Part shown: positions 18,333 through 26,619 of the stretch, piece after piece
Numbering within the stretch: the first letter of the stretch is position 1
Layout of the letters: each line of letters opens with the position of its first letter
From: an uncultured Flavobacteriaceae bacterium
GTDB lineage: Bacteria > Bacteroidota > Bacteroidia > Flavobacteriales > Flavobacteriaceae
Length of the DNA stretch: 64,000 nt
Direction: 5' to 3'
NCBI GenBank assembly: GCA_947497245.1
Contig: CANMFO010000004.1
Coordinates: forward strand, 245,759 to 309,758
The notes under the pieces: model-generated
What the model saw: only the letters and a program-made list of their open reading frames with translations
The model's database searches: none
Told to the model about the DNA's origin: nothing
Made by a program: the position numbers and the translations under genes

Positions 18333-19238
18333 ATGCCAAGAATAGTCGTTGTAGGAAGCTCCAATACCGACATGGTGGTCAAGACCGAACGTTTTCCGGC
18401 CCCTGGGGAGACCATCATCGGAGGGGATTTCTACATGTTCCCAGGGGGAAAAGGGGCCAATCAGGCCGTAGCAGCGGCACGAGCGGGAGGCGAGATTACA
18501 TTTATTTGTGCAGTGGGCGATGATCTTTTCGGCCAAAATGCCCTTAAGGGATACCAAAGGGAAGGAATCGATACCGGCGCTGCCCTGGTCGTAAAAAATG
18601 GGGCATCCGGAGTTGCATTGATCACCGTGAACCAGGAGGGCGAGAATGAGATAGTGGTCGCCTCGGGCACCAACGGACAACTTTCTCCCGAGCACCTTGA
18701 AAAGACCTTGGCCGGGAATACCGATACGGATATCTTCCTTACCCAATTGGAAATCCCGATCGATACCGTTGCCTGCTTGGCAGGCCATGCGGGAAGGAAC
18801 CGTCAAAAACTGATTGTCAACCCGGCACCGGCACAGTTTCTGCAGGATGCGATTTTGAACGGATTGTTTCTGATCACGCCCAATGAGACGGAGGCTAAAA
18901 TTTTAACGGGCATTGAAGTGACGGATGAAAAGAGTCGAGCGGCGGCGGCCCAAGCGCTTCTGGACAGGGGCGTACAAAACGTCATCATCACCTTGGGCAG
19001 TAGCGGATCGTATTTTAGGAACGCTGGGGAAAGTTTCGGCCTGCCCGCCCCCAAGGTACGGGCGGTCGACACCACCGCTGCCGGGGATGTGTTCAACGGG
19101 GTATTGGCAGTATGCCTGGCCAAGAACATGGACTGGAGGTCCAGTATGGCCCATGCCAGCAAGGCCGCGGCACTTTCCGTGACCAAAATGGGGGCACAGG
19201 ATACGGCCCCGACCAAAGAGGAAATCAACCAATTTTAG
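18333..19238 (+). CDS. rbsK: Ribokinase (PfkB family)
   Basis: Phosphorylates D-ribose to ribose 5-phosphate with ATP. 301 residues, full length. The PfkB N-terminal pattern GSSNTDMVVKTERFPAPGET is followed by the GGKGANQAVAAARAG signature and the C-terminal DTTAAGDVFNG segment carrying the catalytic Asp. The sugar transporter starts 4 nt after its stop, so the two are clearly an operon for pentose uptake and activation. Divergent from pdeM with an 80-nt shared upstream region. Confidence 0.92.
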   Translation: MPRIVVVGSSNTDMVVKTERFPAPGETIIGGDFYMFPGGKGANQAVAAARAGGEITFICAVGDDLFGQNALKGYQREGIDTGAALVVKNGASGVALITVNQEGENEIVVASGTNGQLSPEHLEKTLAGNTDTDIFLTQLEIPIDTVACLAGHAGRNRQKLIVNPAPAQFLQDAILNGLFLITPNETEAKILTGIEVTDEKSRAAAAQALLDRGVQNVIITLGSSGSYFRNAGESFGLPAPKVRAVDTTAAGDVFNGVLAVCLAKNMDWRSSMAHASKAAALSVTKMGAQDTAPTKEEINQF

Positions 19239-19242
19239 CACT

Positions 19243-20238
19243 ATGTATATTATCGAATCCTATTCCATAGCCGTTATTTTCTGCATTGTGACCATGATGG
19301 CTTGGGGGTCGTGGGCGAACACACAGAAGCTGGCGGCAAAGACCTGGCGTTTTGAACTGTTTTACTGGGACTATGTTTTTGGCATTGTAGCGTTTTCCCT
19401 TTTGTTCGCGCTAACAGCGGGCAGTCTGGGCGAGGGGGGGCGGCCGTTTATCGAGGATCTCTCGCAGGCAGGACCCGAAAACATCTGGTCGGCCGTTTTG
19501 GGCGGGGTCCTGTTCAATGCCGCCAATATTCTTTTAGTGGCCGCGATTGCCTTGGCGGGCATGTCAGTGGCCTTTCCCGTAGGGATTGGATTGGCCCTGG
19601 TAGTAGGGGTAGTGGTGAACTATGTCGATAGCCCCATTGGAAACCCCGCCCTACTCTTTGGGGGCGTTGGATTGGTCATGGTCGCGATTTTGTTGAATGC
19701 CAATGCCTATCGAAAACTATCCGCCCAGCAACAAAAAGTGCCTACCAAAGGCTTGGTGCTCGCCGTGGTCGCGGGACTGCTCATGGGGCTGTTCTACAAG
19801 TACGTGGCGAATTCGATGTTTCCCGACTTTGCCAAGCCCGTAGCGGGAAAACTGAGTCCGTACACCGCGGTTTTCCTGTTTGCCCTGGGCATATTGGCCA
19901 GTAATTTTGTATTCAATACGCTGTTGATGCGGAAACCTTTTGAAGGGGCACCGGTGAGTTTCAAGGACTATTTTGGAGGTACTGGAAAGAGCCATGTGAT
20001 GGGAATTTTGGGTGGGGTCATCTGGTGCATCGGCATGTCGTTCAGTATTTTGGCCTCCGATAAGGCCGGCCCGGCCATTTCCTATGGTTTGGGCCAGGGC
20101 GCCACCGTAGTGGCGGCCATTTGGGGAATTTTTATCTGGAAGGAATTCCAGGGCGCGCCCAAAGGGGTATTGGGCATGCTCAATGCGATGTTGCTGCTCT
20201 ATGTGGTGGGATTGGGATTGATCATCGCCGCGCGATAG
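19243..20238 (+). CDS. GRP-type sugar (ribose?) permease
   Basis: 331-residue inner-membrane protein with about ten predicted hydrophobic helices, related to the glucose/ribose porter (GRP, RbsU-like) branch of the drug/metabolite transporter superfamily. Typical segments are MMAWGSWANTQKL near the start, GVLFNAANILLVAAIALAG and the Gly-rich C-terminal half. It follows ribokinase by 4 nt, which supports ribose or a related pentose as substrate. It ends 4 nt from the convergent helicase gene. Confidence 0.84.
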   Translation: MYIIESYSIAVIFCIVTMMAWGSWANTQKLAAKTWRFELFYWDYVFGIVAFSLLFALTAGSLGEGGRPFIEDLSQAGPENIWSAVLGGVLFNAANILLVAAIALAGMSVAFPVGIGLALVVGVVVNYVDSPIGNPALLFGGVGLVMVAILLNANAYRKLSAQQQKVPTKGLVLAVVAGLLMGLFYKYVANSMFPDFAKPVAGKLSPYTAVFLFALGILASNFVFNTLLMRKPFEGAPVSFKDYFGGTGKSHVMGILGGVIWCIGMSFSILASDKAGPAISYGLGQGATVVAAIWGIFIWKEFQGAPKGVLGMLNAMLLLYVVGLGLIIAAR

Positions 20239-20241
20239 GGC

Positions 20242-22713
20242 TTACTTTTTCGTCAGCAGGGCGGTCATCCGCTTGATGCGATCGGCCAGCCTTTCACTCG
20301 ATAGTTTCTCCCGCAATCGATCCGTGATCAATGGGAAGGAAAAGGGGGTCGGTTCCTTGCAGGCTTTCCAAACGATCTCCTGCGAGGCGATGCGGTCCAG
20401 GGCGATGCGCAGCCTTCCTTCTTCCAACTGGTGCTCAAAGGTCTCACGGAAGGCCTGTTGGAACAGCAGGTTATCATCTTCATAGTCCTTGAAGACGTCG
20501 AACAACAGTTGTGAACTGCTCTGCAAGTGCTTCATCTTTACCCCCTTATCGGGATAGCCCGTGAAGACCAGTCCGCTGATTACGGCGATATCCCGAAACT
20601 TTCTTCTTGCCATTTCGGTGGAGTTCAGACTTTTTTGAAGATCATCGGTCATGTGGTCCGCGGTGAACAGGTTGTTGTCCAACACTTGTTGCATGTCCAA
20701 TTCCCGGTCGGATAGCAACTCAAATCCGTAGTCATTGAATGCAAGCGAAAAGGTAATGGGTGAGAGCAGGCTGATGCGATAGCTCAGTAAACTGCCCATG
20801 GCCTCGTGCACTGCCCGGCCTTCAAACGGATAGAAAATATTATGGTACCCATCACGGGTCTTGAAAGTCTCGATCAGGAATTCGGATGGTTTGGGCACCG
20901 TGCTTTCCGCACTTTGTCTTTGGAAAATGGGCCGAAGAGCCTTTAGTTCCCGGCTTTCCTCTTTCTGGGAGGCCTCTGGAGTGGCCTTGTACAGTTCATT
21001 TCTGAGCAATTCGGACATCCGGGCGGAAAAGGTCAACCGTCCCCCCATCCAACTGGGGACCTTGTTGGTTCTTTTGGAAGAATTCCGGACATGGGCCTGC
21101 ATGTCCTTGATCCGGATAAACTCCAGGTTGCGCCCGGCAAAAGTGAACACATCGCCCGGGCTCAGTTTTGAGATGAAATACTCTTCGATGGAACCGATAT
21201 ACCCCCCCTTTTGATAGCGTACGGCAATGTGAGCGTCCCCGACTATCGTCCCGATCTGAAACCGGTGGCGCATGGCAATGCCCCGGTTGTTGACCTTGAA
21301 CCTGCCGTCTTCGGCAATTTCTACTTTTTTATACTCGTCATACGATTGAAGGCTTTGGCTCCCCAGCACCAAAAAGTTCAGCAACCATTGCCATTGGTCT
21401 TCGGAGATGGCCTGGTAACAGAAAGTCTGTTTGATTTCCTGGAAAATTTCGCCAGGGGAGAACCCATCGGAAATGGCCAGGGTGGTGAGGTACTGCAACA
21501 GCACGTCAAAGCTGTTGAGATAGGGAATACGATCTTCCACGGCGTTCAGTTTTACCGCTTGTTGCAGCGCGGATGCCTCTACCAGTTCAATGGCATGGGT
21601 GGGGAGGAAATGGATGACACTTTCCTTTCCGGGACGGTGACCGCTTCTTCCCGCACGTTGTAAAAACCGTGCGATGCCCTTGGTGCCCCCGATTTGGACA
21701 ACGGTCTCCACGGGCGCAAAATCGACGCCCAGGTCCAAGCTTGAGGTACAGACCACTGCCTTTAAGCTCTCGTTGCGGATGGCCTGTTCCACCCACAGGC
21801 GCGTTTGCTTGTTGATACTGCCATGGTGCATCGCGATCTCCCCGGCATATTCGGGATGCTTTTCCAAGATTTTCTGGAACCAGATCTCGCACTGGCTCCG
21901 GGTATTGGTAAACAGAAGGGTGGTTCTGCTGTTGTTGATGATGGGCACGATTTCCTCCAGCAAGCGGATACCCAAGTGCCCCCGCCATGGGAAGGTCTCC
22001 ATTTCTTTCGGGATGATACTTTTGACCGTGATTTTCTTACGGATGCGGGCCTTGATCATCACCGAATTTTCCAGGGCCTTGGTGCCCGGGCCCAAAAGCA
22101 CCTCCCGGGCCTGCCCCAAATTGCCTATGGTGGCCGATATGCCCCATATCCGCAACTCTTTTGCCATGGTTTTAAGCCTGGAGAGCCCCAACTCCACCTG
22201 TACCCCGCGCTTGGTGCCCAGCAATTCGTGCCATTCATCGACCACAATGGCCGAACAGTCCCGGAAAATTTGGGCGTGCCCCTTGGTCGCCAGCAGTAGG
22301 TGCAGGCTCTCGGGGGTGGTGATCAGGAGATCGGGCATCTGTTTTTTTTGTTGTGCGCGCTCTTTGGTCGAGGTATCCCCGCTGCGTATCCCCACGGTCA
22401 TTTGGGTCCCCAAATCGGCCGTGATCCGCTCTGCCGATTGTTTTATTTCCTGGGATAGGGCCCTTAAGGGGGTGATCCAAATGGCCTTTAACCCTTTTTT
22501 GTGCCGGGTTCGGTATGCTGGATTTTCTTTAATATAGTTCAGTACGATCGGGAACCATAGGGCATAGGTCTTACCGCTTCCCGTGGGGGCGTTGAGGAGC
22601 CCGTTCTTACCCTGTAGGAAAGCCTTCCAGGATTTTTTCTGGAAAGGAAAAGGGCTCCATTGTTGTTTTTGGAACCAGGATTCGGCCAGGGTGTATAGTT
22701 CGTCTCTTGTCAT
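20242..22713 (-). CDS. Ligase-associated Lhr-type DEXH helicase
   Basis: 823-residue superfamily 2 helicase. Walker A NAPTGSGKTYALW (about 40-50), the DEWH box VVDEWHELLG (about 158), motif III ISATIG, and the RecA2 region with LQRAGRSGHRPG. The length and the C-terminal Lhr-core region fit the short Lhr form that co-occurs with PdeM and DNA ligase. It would unwind DNA or DNA-RNA during repair. The neighbouring pdeM supports this. The ribokinase/permease pair lies between the two repair genes. Confidence 0.9.
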   Translation of the reverse strand: MTRDELYTLAESWFQKQQWSPFPFQKKSWKAFLQGKNGLLNAPTGSGKTYALWFPIVLNYIKENPAYRTRHKKGLKAIWITPLRALSQEIKQSAERITADLGTQMTVGIRSGDTSTKERAQQKKQMPDLLITTPESLHLLLATKGHAQIFRDCSAIVVDEWHELLGTKRGVQVELGLSRLKTMAKELRIWGISATIGNLGQAREVLLGPGTKALENSVMIKARIRKKITVKSIIPKEMETFPWRGHLGIRLLEEIVPIINNSRTTLLFTNTRSQCEIWFQKILEKHPEYAGEIAMHHGSINKQTRLWVEQAIRNESLKAVVCTSSLDLGVDFAPVETVVQIGGTKGIARFLQRAGRSGHRPGKESVIHFLPTHAIELVEASALQQAVKLNAVEDRIPYLNSFDVLLQYLTTLAISDGFSPGEIFQEIKQTFCYQAISEDQWQWLLNFLVLGSQSLQSYDEYKKVEIAEDGRFKVNNRGIAMRHRFQIGTIVGDAHIAVRYQKGGYIGSIEEYFISKLSPGDVFTFAGRNLEFIRIKDMQAHVRNSSKRTNKVPSWMGGRLTFSARMSELLRNELYKATPEASQKEESRELKALRPIFQRQSAESTVPKPSEFLIETFKTRDGYHNIFYPFEGRAVHEAMGSLLSYRISLLSPITFSLAFNDYGFELLSDRELDMQQVLDNNLFTADHMTDDLQKSLNSTEMARRKFRDIAVISGLVFTGYPDKGVKMKHLQSSSQLLFDVFKDYEDDNLLFQQAFRETFEHQLEEGRLRIALDRIASQEIVWKACKEPTPFSFPLITDRLREKLSSERLADRIKRMTALLTKK

Positions 22714-22972
22714 GTGTCGTTTTCCGGTACCCCTCTTTGGACTTCAGGTAGCCAACGCGATCCCGACTTTTTTTTGGGCAGCCGAAAGTTACGGATTAAG
22801 TTTTGTTCTGGGCATGGGACAGGGGTTGGCGACAATCACCGTCCCAAATTCGGAGCGCCATGGATGGTTGCCCGAAGATGCCGTTCCCGTCTCCTTCGCC
22901 TGCGTTAGTGATCGTAGCGGAAAACCCGCAGCCAAGCTTTTCGCTGGCGAGGATTTGGAGCGGATAGCACGG

Positions 22973-23004
22973 CTCCGTCCCCTGATTGCCATCAGGGGAC
23001 GGAG
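22973..23004. repeat. 14-bp perfect inverted repeat (hairpin)
   Basis: The arms CTCCGTCCCCTGAT (22973-22986) and ATCAGGGGACGGAG (22991-23004) surround a TGCC loop. There is no T-run on either side, so it is not a standard terminator. It may be a mobile hairpin repeat or an RNA structure. A partial copy of the arm, GGGGACGGAG, recurs near 58637. Confidence 0.6.
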
Positions 23005-23052
23005 AACGCCAAAATAATCAAAAGGATAGTAAAATATGACTTCCAAAAAAAT

Positions 23053-23060
23053 TATATTTG
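23053..23060 (+). promoter_or_regulatory. TAnnTTTG promoter element of the TerB-fold gene
   Basis: TATATTTG matches the Bacteroidota -7 element, 19 nt before the ATG at 23080. No clear -33 TTTG was seen. Confidence 0.45.
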
Positions 23061-23079
23061 CCGAATAAAATCAAGATAT

Positions 23080-23511
23080 ATGTCGTTTTTAGATTTGTTC
23101 GATAGTGGTTTTCGGGAACGGAACCAAGATCATTTTGCCTCCATTGTGCGCGTTGCCATGAGCGATGGGGTAATCACTGATGAGGAGAAAGCTTTTTTAG
23201 ATCGGTTGGCCCGTAAATTGGATATTTCGGAAGAGGAGTACAGGGCTACCTTGAAAGATTACCGATCGCACCCCATAAATCCGCCCACGACCTATGACCG
23301 ACGGTTGGAGCGTTTGTACGATTTGGCCCGAATGGTGTATGCGGATCACGAACTGGGCGAAAAGCAGACGGGTATCTTGGAACGCTTGGGCATTGGCCTG
23401 GGCTTTTCCCCTAGGAACGTTTCCTATGTGGTCCATAAGGCGTTGAAACTGGTAGAGGCCGGCGTGGATGAGGAGCACTTTATTGAAGAGATCAAGAACA
23501 TGAACCGATAA
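23080..23511 (+). CDS. TerB-fold small protein (second of three)
   Basis: 143 residues, all-helical, no signal peptide. TerB-style acidic motifs occur twice: VAMSDGVITDEEKAFLDRLA near residue 25 and MVYADHELGEKQTGIL near residue 90. It is clearly related to the protein at 51019-51429: both share the F-L-x-x-L-A-x-K-L core, a central proline-containing turn, a G-x-G-x-G-F-x-x-x-N-V segment and the end I-K-N-x-N. Biochemical role unknown. A strong terminator follows directly. Confidence 0.8.
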   Translation: MSFLDLFDSGFRERNQDHFASIVRVAMSDGVITDEEKAFLDRLARKLDISEEEYRATLKDYRSHPINPPTTYDRRLERLYDLARMVYADHELGEKQTGILERLGIGLGFSPRNVSYVVHKALKLVEAGVDEEHFIEEIKNMNR

Positions 23512-23535
23512 GATTCGGACCGAATAGTTTGAAAG

Positions 23536-23561
23536 GCGGCCCCCTCGGGGCCGCTTTTTTT
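23536..23561 (+). terminator. Strong terminator after the second TerB-fold gene
   Basis: The perfect arms GCGGCCCC and GGGGCCGC surround a CTC loop and are followed by seven Ts. The fbp stop codon on the other strand overlaps the end of the T-run. Confidence 0.92.
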
Positions 23562-24570
23562 ATGCCTTTTTGAGCATGAACCCTTCGGCTTTTTCGACCA
23601 TTTTTTTACTTCCGCAGAAGAATGGGACCCTTTCGTGCAGTTCGGTGGGCTGCAGGTCCAAGATCCGTTCGTGGCCATTGCTAGCCTTTCCATTGGCCTG
23701 CTCGGCTATGAGCGCCATGGGGTTGCATTCATAGAGCAGCCGCAACTTTCCATTGGTCGCGGTGCTGCTTTTGGGGTACATATAAATACCGCCTTTGATC
23801 ATATTGCGGTGAAAATCGGAGACCAAAGAGCCGATATAGCGTGAGGTATAGGGCCGGTCCCCTTCCTCTTTTTGACAGTATTTGATATAGTCTTTCACCC
23901 CTTGGGGAAAATGGGTGTAGTTGCCCTCGTTCACCGAATAGATCTTGCCGGCTTCCGGAAACTGCATTTCGGGGTGGGAAAGGTAAAAGGTGCCTATGGC
24001 GGGATTAAGGGTGAAGCCGTTTACGCCATCGCCGGTGGTGTAGACCAACATGGTCGAGGTGCCATATATGATATAGCCCGCGGCGACCTGGTTCTTTCCC
24101 GGCTGCAAAAAATCTTCCAGGGTCACCGGGGTGCCCTCGGGAGTGATTCTTCTATAGATGGAAAAGATCGTGCCCACCGAAACGTTGACATCAATGTTGG
24201 AGGAACCGTCCAAGGGGTCGATGAGCACCACATATTTGTTCCGATGCTGTTCATCATTGCTGTTGATGGAGATGAAATCGTCTTCTTCCTCGGAAGCGAT
24301 GCCGCAGACGATTTCCCTGTTTTTCAGGGTCTGAATGAACTTTTCGTTGGCAAGCACATCGAGTTTCTGTTGGTCCTCGCCCTGGACGTTCATGTCACCG
24401 GCGGTGCCCAAGATATCGATAAGCCCCGCTTTGTTGACCTCATGATTGACCACTTTGGCGGCCAGGCGTATCGCATTGATCAGTTTTGAAAGTTCGCCCG
24501 AGGAGTATTGGAAGGAAGATTGGTTTTCTATGATGAACTCCCCGAGGGTCTTGTTCCTGCTCTTTAACAT
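23560..24570 (-). CDS. fbp: Fructose-1,6-bisphosphatase, class 1
   Basis: Gluconeogenic enzyme that removes the 1-phosphate of fructose 1,6-bisphosphate in the cytoplasm. 336 residues from the ATG at 24570 ([13 protein letters not shown]), the position matching flavobacterial homologues; an upstream in-frame start at 24594 is less likely. The metal-binding motif [21 protein letters not shown] and the acidic segment [10 protein letters not shown] are present. Divergent from the acetyltransferase gene. On the minus strand the upstream region holds TTG, 20 nt and GATATTTG, a near-consensus promoter. Confidence 0.95.
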   Translation of the reverse strand: MLKSRNKTLGEFIIENQSSFQYSSGELSKLINAIRLAAKVVNHEVNKAGLIDILGTAGDMNVQGEDQQKLDVLANEKFIQTLKNREIVCGIASEEEDDFISINSNDEQHRNKYVVLIDPLDGSSNIDVNVSVGTIFSIYRRITPEGTPVTLEDFLQPGKNQVAAGYIIYGTSTMLVYTTGDGVNGFTLNPAIGTFYLSHPEMQFPEAGKIYSVNEGNYTHFPQGVKDYIKYCQKEEGDRPYTSRYIGSLVSDFHRNMIKGGIYMYPKSSTATNGKLRLLYECNPMALIAEQANGKASNGHERILDLQPTELHERVPFFCGSKKMVEKAEGFMLKKA

Positions 24571-24628
24571 GGAATGGCGGTTTGTTTGCCACAAATATCG
24601 GGTATTTTGTGATACCGATCAATTTCTT

Positions 24629-24657
24629 TTTGGCGTTGCGCTATTTTTATAACTTTG
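24629..24657 (+). promoter_or_regulatory. Promoter of the GNAT gene
   Basis: TTTG at 24629-24632, a 17-nt spacer and TAACTTTG at 24650-24657 form a good Bacteroidota promoter. The ATG at 24676 is 18 nt downstream, which supports that start over one at 24655, since 24655 lies inside the -7 element. Confidence 0.6.
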
Positions 24658-24675
24658 TGTTTTATTTGTAACACA

Positions 24676-25155
24676 ATGGATTATAGCATTAGAGACGCGA
24701 TCGAGGCCGATATGCCCCATGTTCTGGGGTTGATCAAGGAGCTCGCCACTTTTGAAAAAGAGGACCATGCCGTGGAGGTGACCGCCGATGATTTGGTACG
24801 GGACGGTTTTGGACAGGAGAGGCTGTTCCACTGTTTTGTAGCTGAGGTCGAGGGCGACATCACGGGCATGGCCCTGGTATACCCGCGGTATTCCACCTGG
24901 AAGGGCCGGGTGATCCATCTGGAGGATCTGATCATTACCGAAAAAATGCGGGGCAGCGGATTGGGAAGCGCCCTGTTGACCAAGGTGGTCGAATACGGGG
25001 ATGCCCTGGGGGTGAAAAGAATTAGTTGGGAGGTCTTGGACTGGAACGAACCCGCGATTTCCTTTTACGAAAGCAAAGGTGCCCGGGTAATGCGCGATTG
25101 GGACGTGGCGCATTTGGACGAAACGGGCATCCGACAGTTTTTGAACAAGAGTTGA
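24676..25155 (+). CDS. GNAT-family N-acetyltransferase
   Basis: 159 residues from the ATG at 24676 (MDYSIRDAIEADM). GNAT core with the acetyl-CoA loop EKMRGSGLGSALL and the downstream pattern WEVLDWNEPAISFYESKGA. It resembles the diamine/thialysine acetyltransferase-like branch of GNATs, but the acceptor cannot be named from sequence. Apparently a single gene; aspartate kinase starts 125 nt downstream. Confidence 0.88.
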   Translation: MDYSIRDAIEADMPHVLGLIKELATFEKEDHAVEVTADDLVRDGFGQERLFHCFVAEVEGDITGMALVYPRYSTWKGRVIHLEDLIITEKMRGSGLGSALLTKVVEYGDALGVKRISWEVLDWNEPAISFYESKGARVMRDWDVAHLDETGIRQFLNKS

Positions 25156-25279
25156 GCCCATGGGAGGGGCAGAGCGGGAAGGAACTACGGAAGCAAACCA
25201 AATTGAAGGGGCCAAGCGTCCATTAGAAACAGGTAAACAGTGAAATTTTCCTTTTTTGGAAAATAGAAAATACGATTAT

Positions 25280-26530
25280 ATGAGAGTGTTCAAATTCGGT
25301 GGTGCGTCTGTGAAAGATGCCGAGGGGGTACAGAACGTACTCAAGGTCTTGGAAGCGACCGGCCATGAAAATACCCTTTTGGTGGTGTCCGCGATGGGAA
25401 AGACCACCAATGCCATGGAAGCAGTGGTCAATGCCTATTTTGAGGACAAAGCGGCACTGCCATCGGCGATACAGGAGATCGTACAGTTCCACCACGCCAT
25501 ATTGACCGATCTTTTTCCCAACGACAAACATCCGATCTTCGGGACGATACGGTCGTTGATCGAAGAGGTGCAGGGTTTTTTGGCCTGGAACAAATCGCCC
25601 AAGTACAATTTTGTCTATGATCAGGTCGTCGGATACGGCGAAATGATTTCCACCAAGATCATCAGTGCCTACTTCAACGAAGTGGGCATCGAAAACAATT
25701 GGCTCGATGTCCGCGATTTCATCAAGACCGACAGCAGTTATCGGGACGTGTCCGTCAATTGGGAAAAGACACAGCAGCACATCGGCAATGGCATCGATAG
25801 GTCCAAGCTGAACGTCACCCAAGGTTTTTTGGGCAGTGACGACAATAACTTTACGACCACTTTGGGCCGGGAGGGCTCGGATTACACCGCGGCAATTTTT
25901 GCCTACTGCCTCAATGCCAGTTCCGTGACCATTTGGAAAGATGTGCCTGGGGTGCTCAATGCAGACCCCCGCTATTTTGAGGAGACCCGGTTGTTGCATA
26001 AAATTTCATATCGGGAAGCGATAGAATTGGCATTTTACGGTGCCTCGGTCATCCATCCCAAAACACTTCAGCCCTTACAGCGAAAGGAAATTGCACTGCA
26101 CGTAAAGTCGTTCCTCAATCCAAAGGACCCTGGGACCACTGTTGGCAAGGGCATTGGGATAGAGCCCCATGTGCCCTGTTTTATCGTCAAGAAGAACCAG
26201 GTGCTGATGAAACTGTCCTCCCTGGATTTCTCCTTCATCGTGGAAAACAGCATCAGCGAGCTCTTTATGCTTTTCCACGATCACAAGATGAAGGTAGACC
26301 TCATCCAAAACTCGGCCATTAGTTTTTCGGTCTGTGTCGACAATAGGTTTGGGAGGTTGGAAGAACTGTTGGACCTTTTGAAGAGCCGGTTCAAATTGGT
26401 ATGCCATGAAGGGGTATCGCTCTATACCATCCGCCATTTCAATGAAGAGGCGGTCGCCACCCTGCAAAACGGGCGTGAGGTACTCTTGGAGCAACGCAGC
26501 CACGAGACATTGCAGTTGGTGGTCAAATAA
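25280..26530 (+). CDS. Aspartate kinase
   Basis: First step of the aspartate-derived amino acid pathway (Lys, Thr, Met). 416 residues from the ATG at 25280. The FKFGGASV N-terminal motif, GREGSDYTAAIFA and the WKDVPGVLNADPR nucleotide-binding segment are present. A reduced C-terminal region of about 120 residues resembles ACT domains. It is monofunctional, with no homoserine dehydrogenase fusion. The inverted repeat ATTTTCC/GGAAAAT (25245-25264) lies 15 nt before the start and might affect expression. Confidence 0.92.
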   Translation: MRVFKFGGASVKDAEGVQNVLKVLEATGHENTLLVVSAMGKTTNAMEAVVNAYFEDKAALPSAIQEIVQFHHAILTDLFPNDKHPIFGTIRSLIEEVQGFLAWNKSPKYNFVYDQVVGYGEMISTKIISAYFNEVGIENNWLDVRDFIKTDSSYRDVSVNWEKTQQHIGNGIDRSKLNVTQGFLGSDDNNFTTTLGREGSDYTAAIFAYCLNASSVTIWKDVPGVLNADPRYFEETRLLHKISYREAIELAFYGASVIHPKTLQPLQRKEIALHVKSFLNPKDPGTTVGKGIGIEPHVPCFIVKKNQVLMKLSSLDFSFIVENSISELFMLFHDHKMKVDLIQNSAISFSVCVDNRFGRLEELLDLLKSRFKLVCHEGVSLYTIRHFNEEAVATLQNGREVLLEQRSHETLQLVVK

Positions 26531-26619
26531 GGCGCTTTTGTCCTGTCCGTTAAATGTTAAATAGGGTTCGACCTAGGGTTTTTTTCTATCTTAGCAGTTA
26601 TCAAATTCAGAGAACGACT

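Larger units (their letters stand above)
22714..23079. other. Intergenic stretch with strong hairpin, no gene seen
   Basis: This 366-nt gap lies between the helicase and a TerB-fold gene. It contains a 14-bp perfect inverted repeat at 22973-23004 and a promoter element at 23053-23060. The part from about 22,790 to 22,970 reads, on the minus strand, like a dispersed flavobacterial intergenic element with two CCGCT cores, but that resemblance is from memory. Open frames here lack family features. Confidence 0.5.

Noticed and set aside
22583-23017. 144-codon open frame on the plus strand
   Set aside because: It overlaps the helicase start on the other strand and the 14-bp hairpin, and has no recognisable domain.
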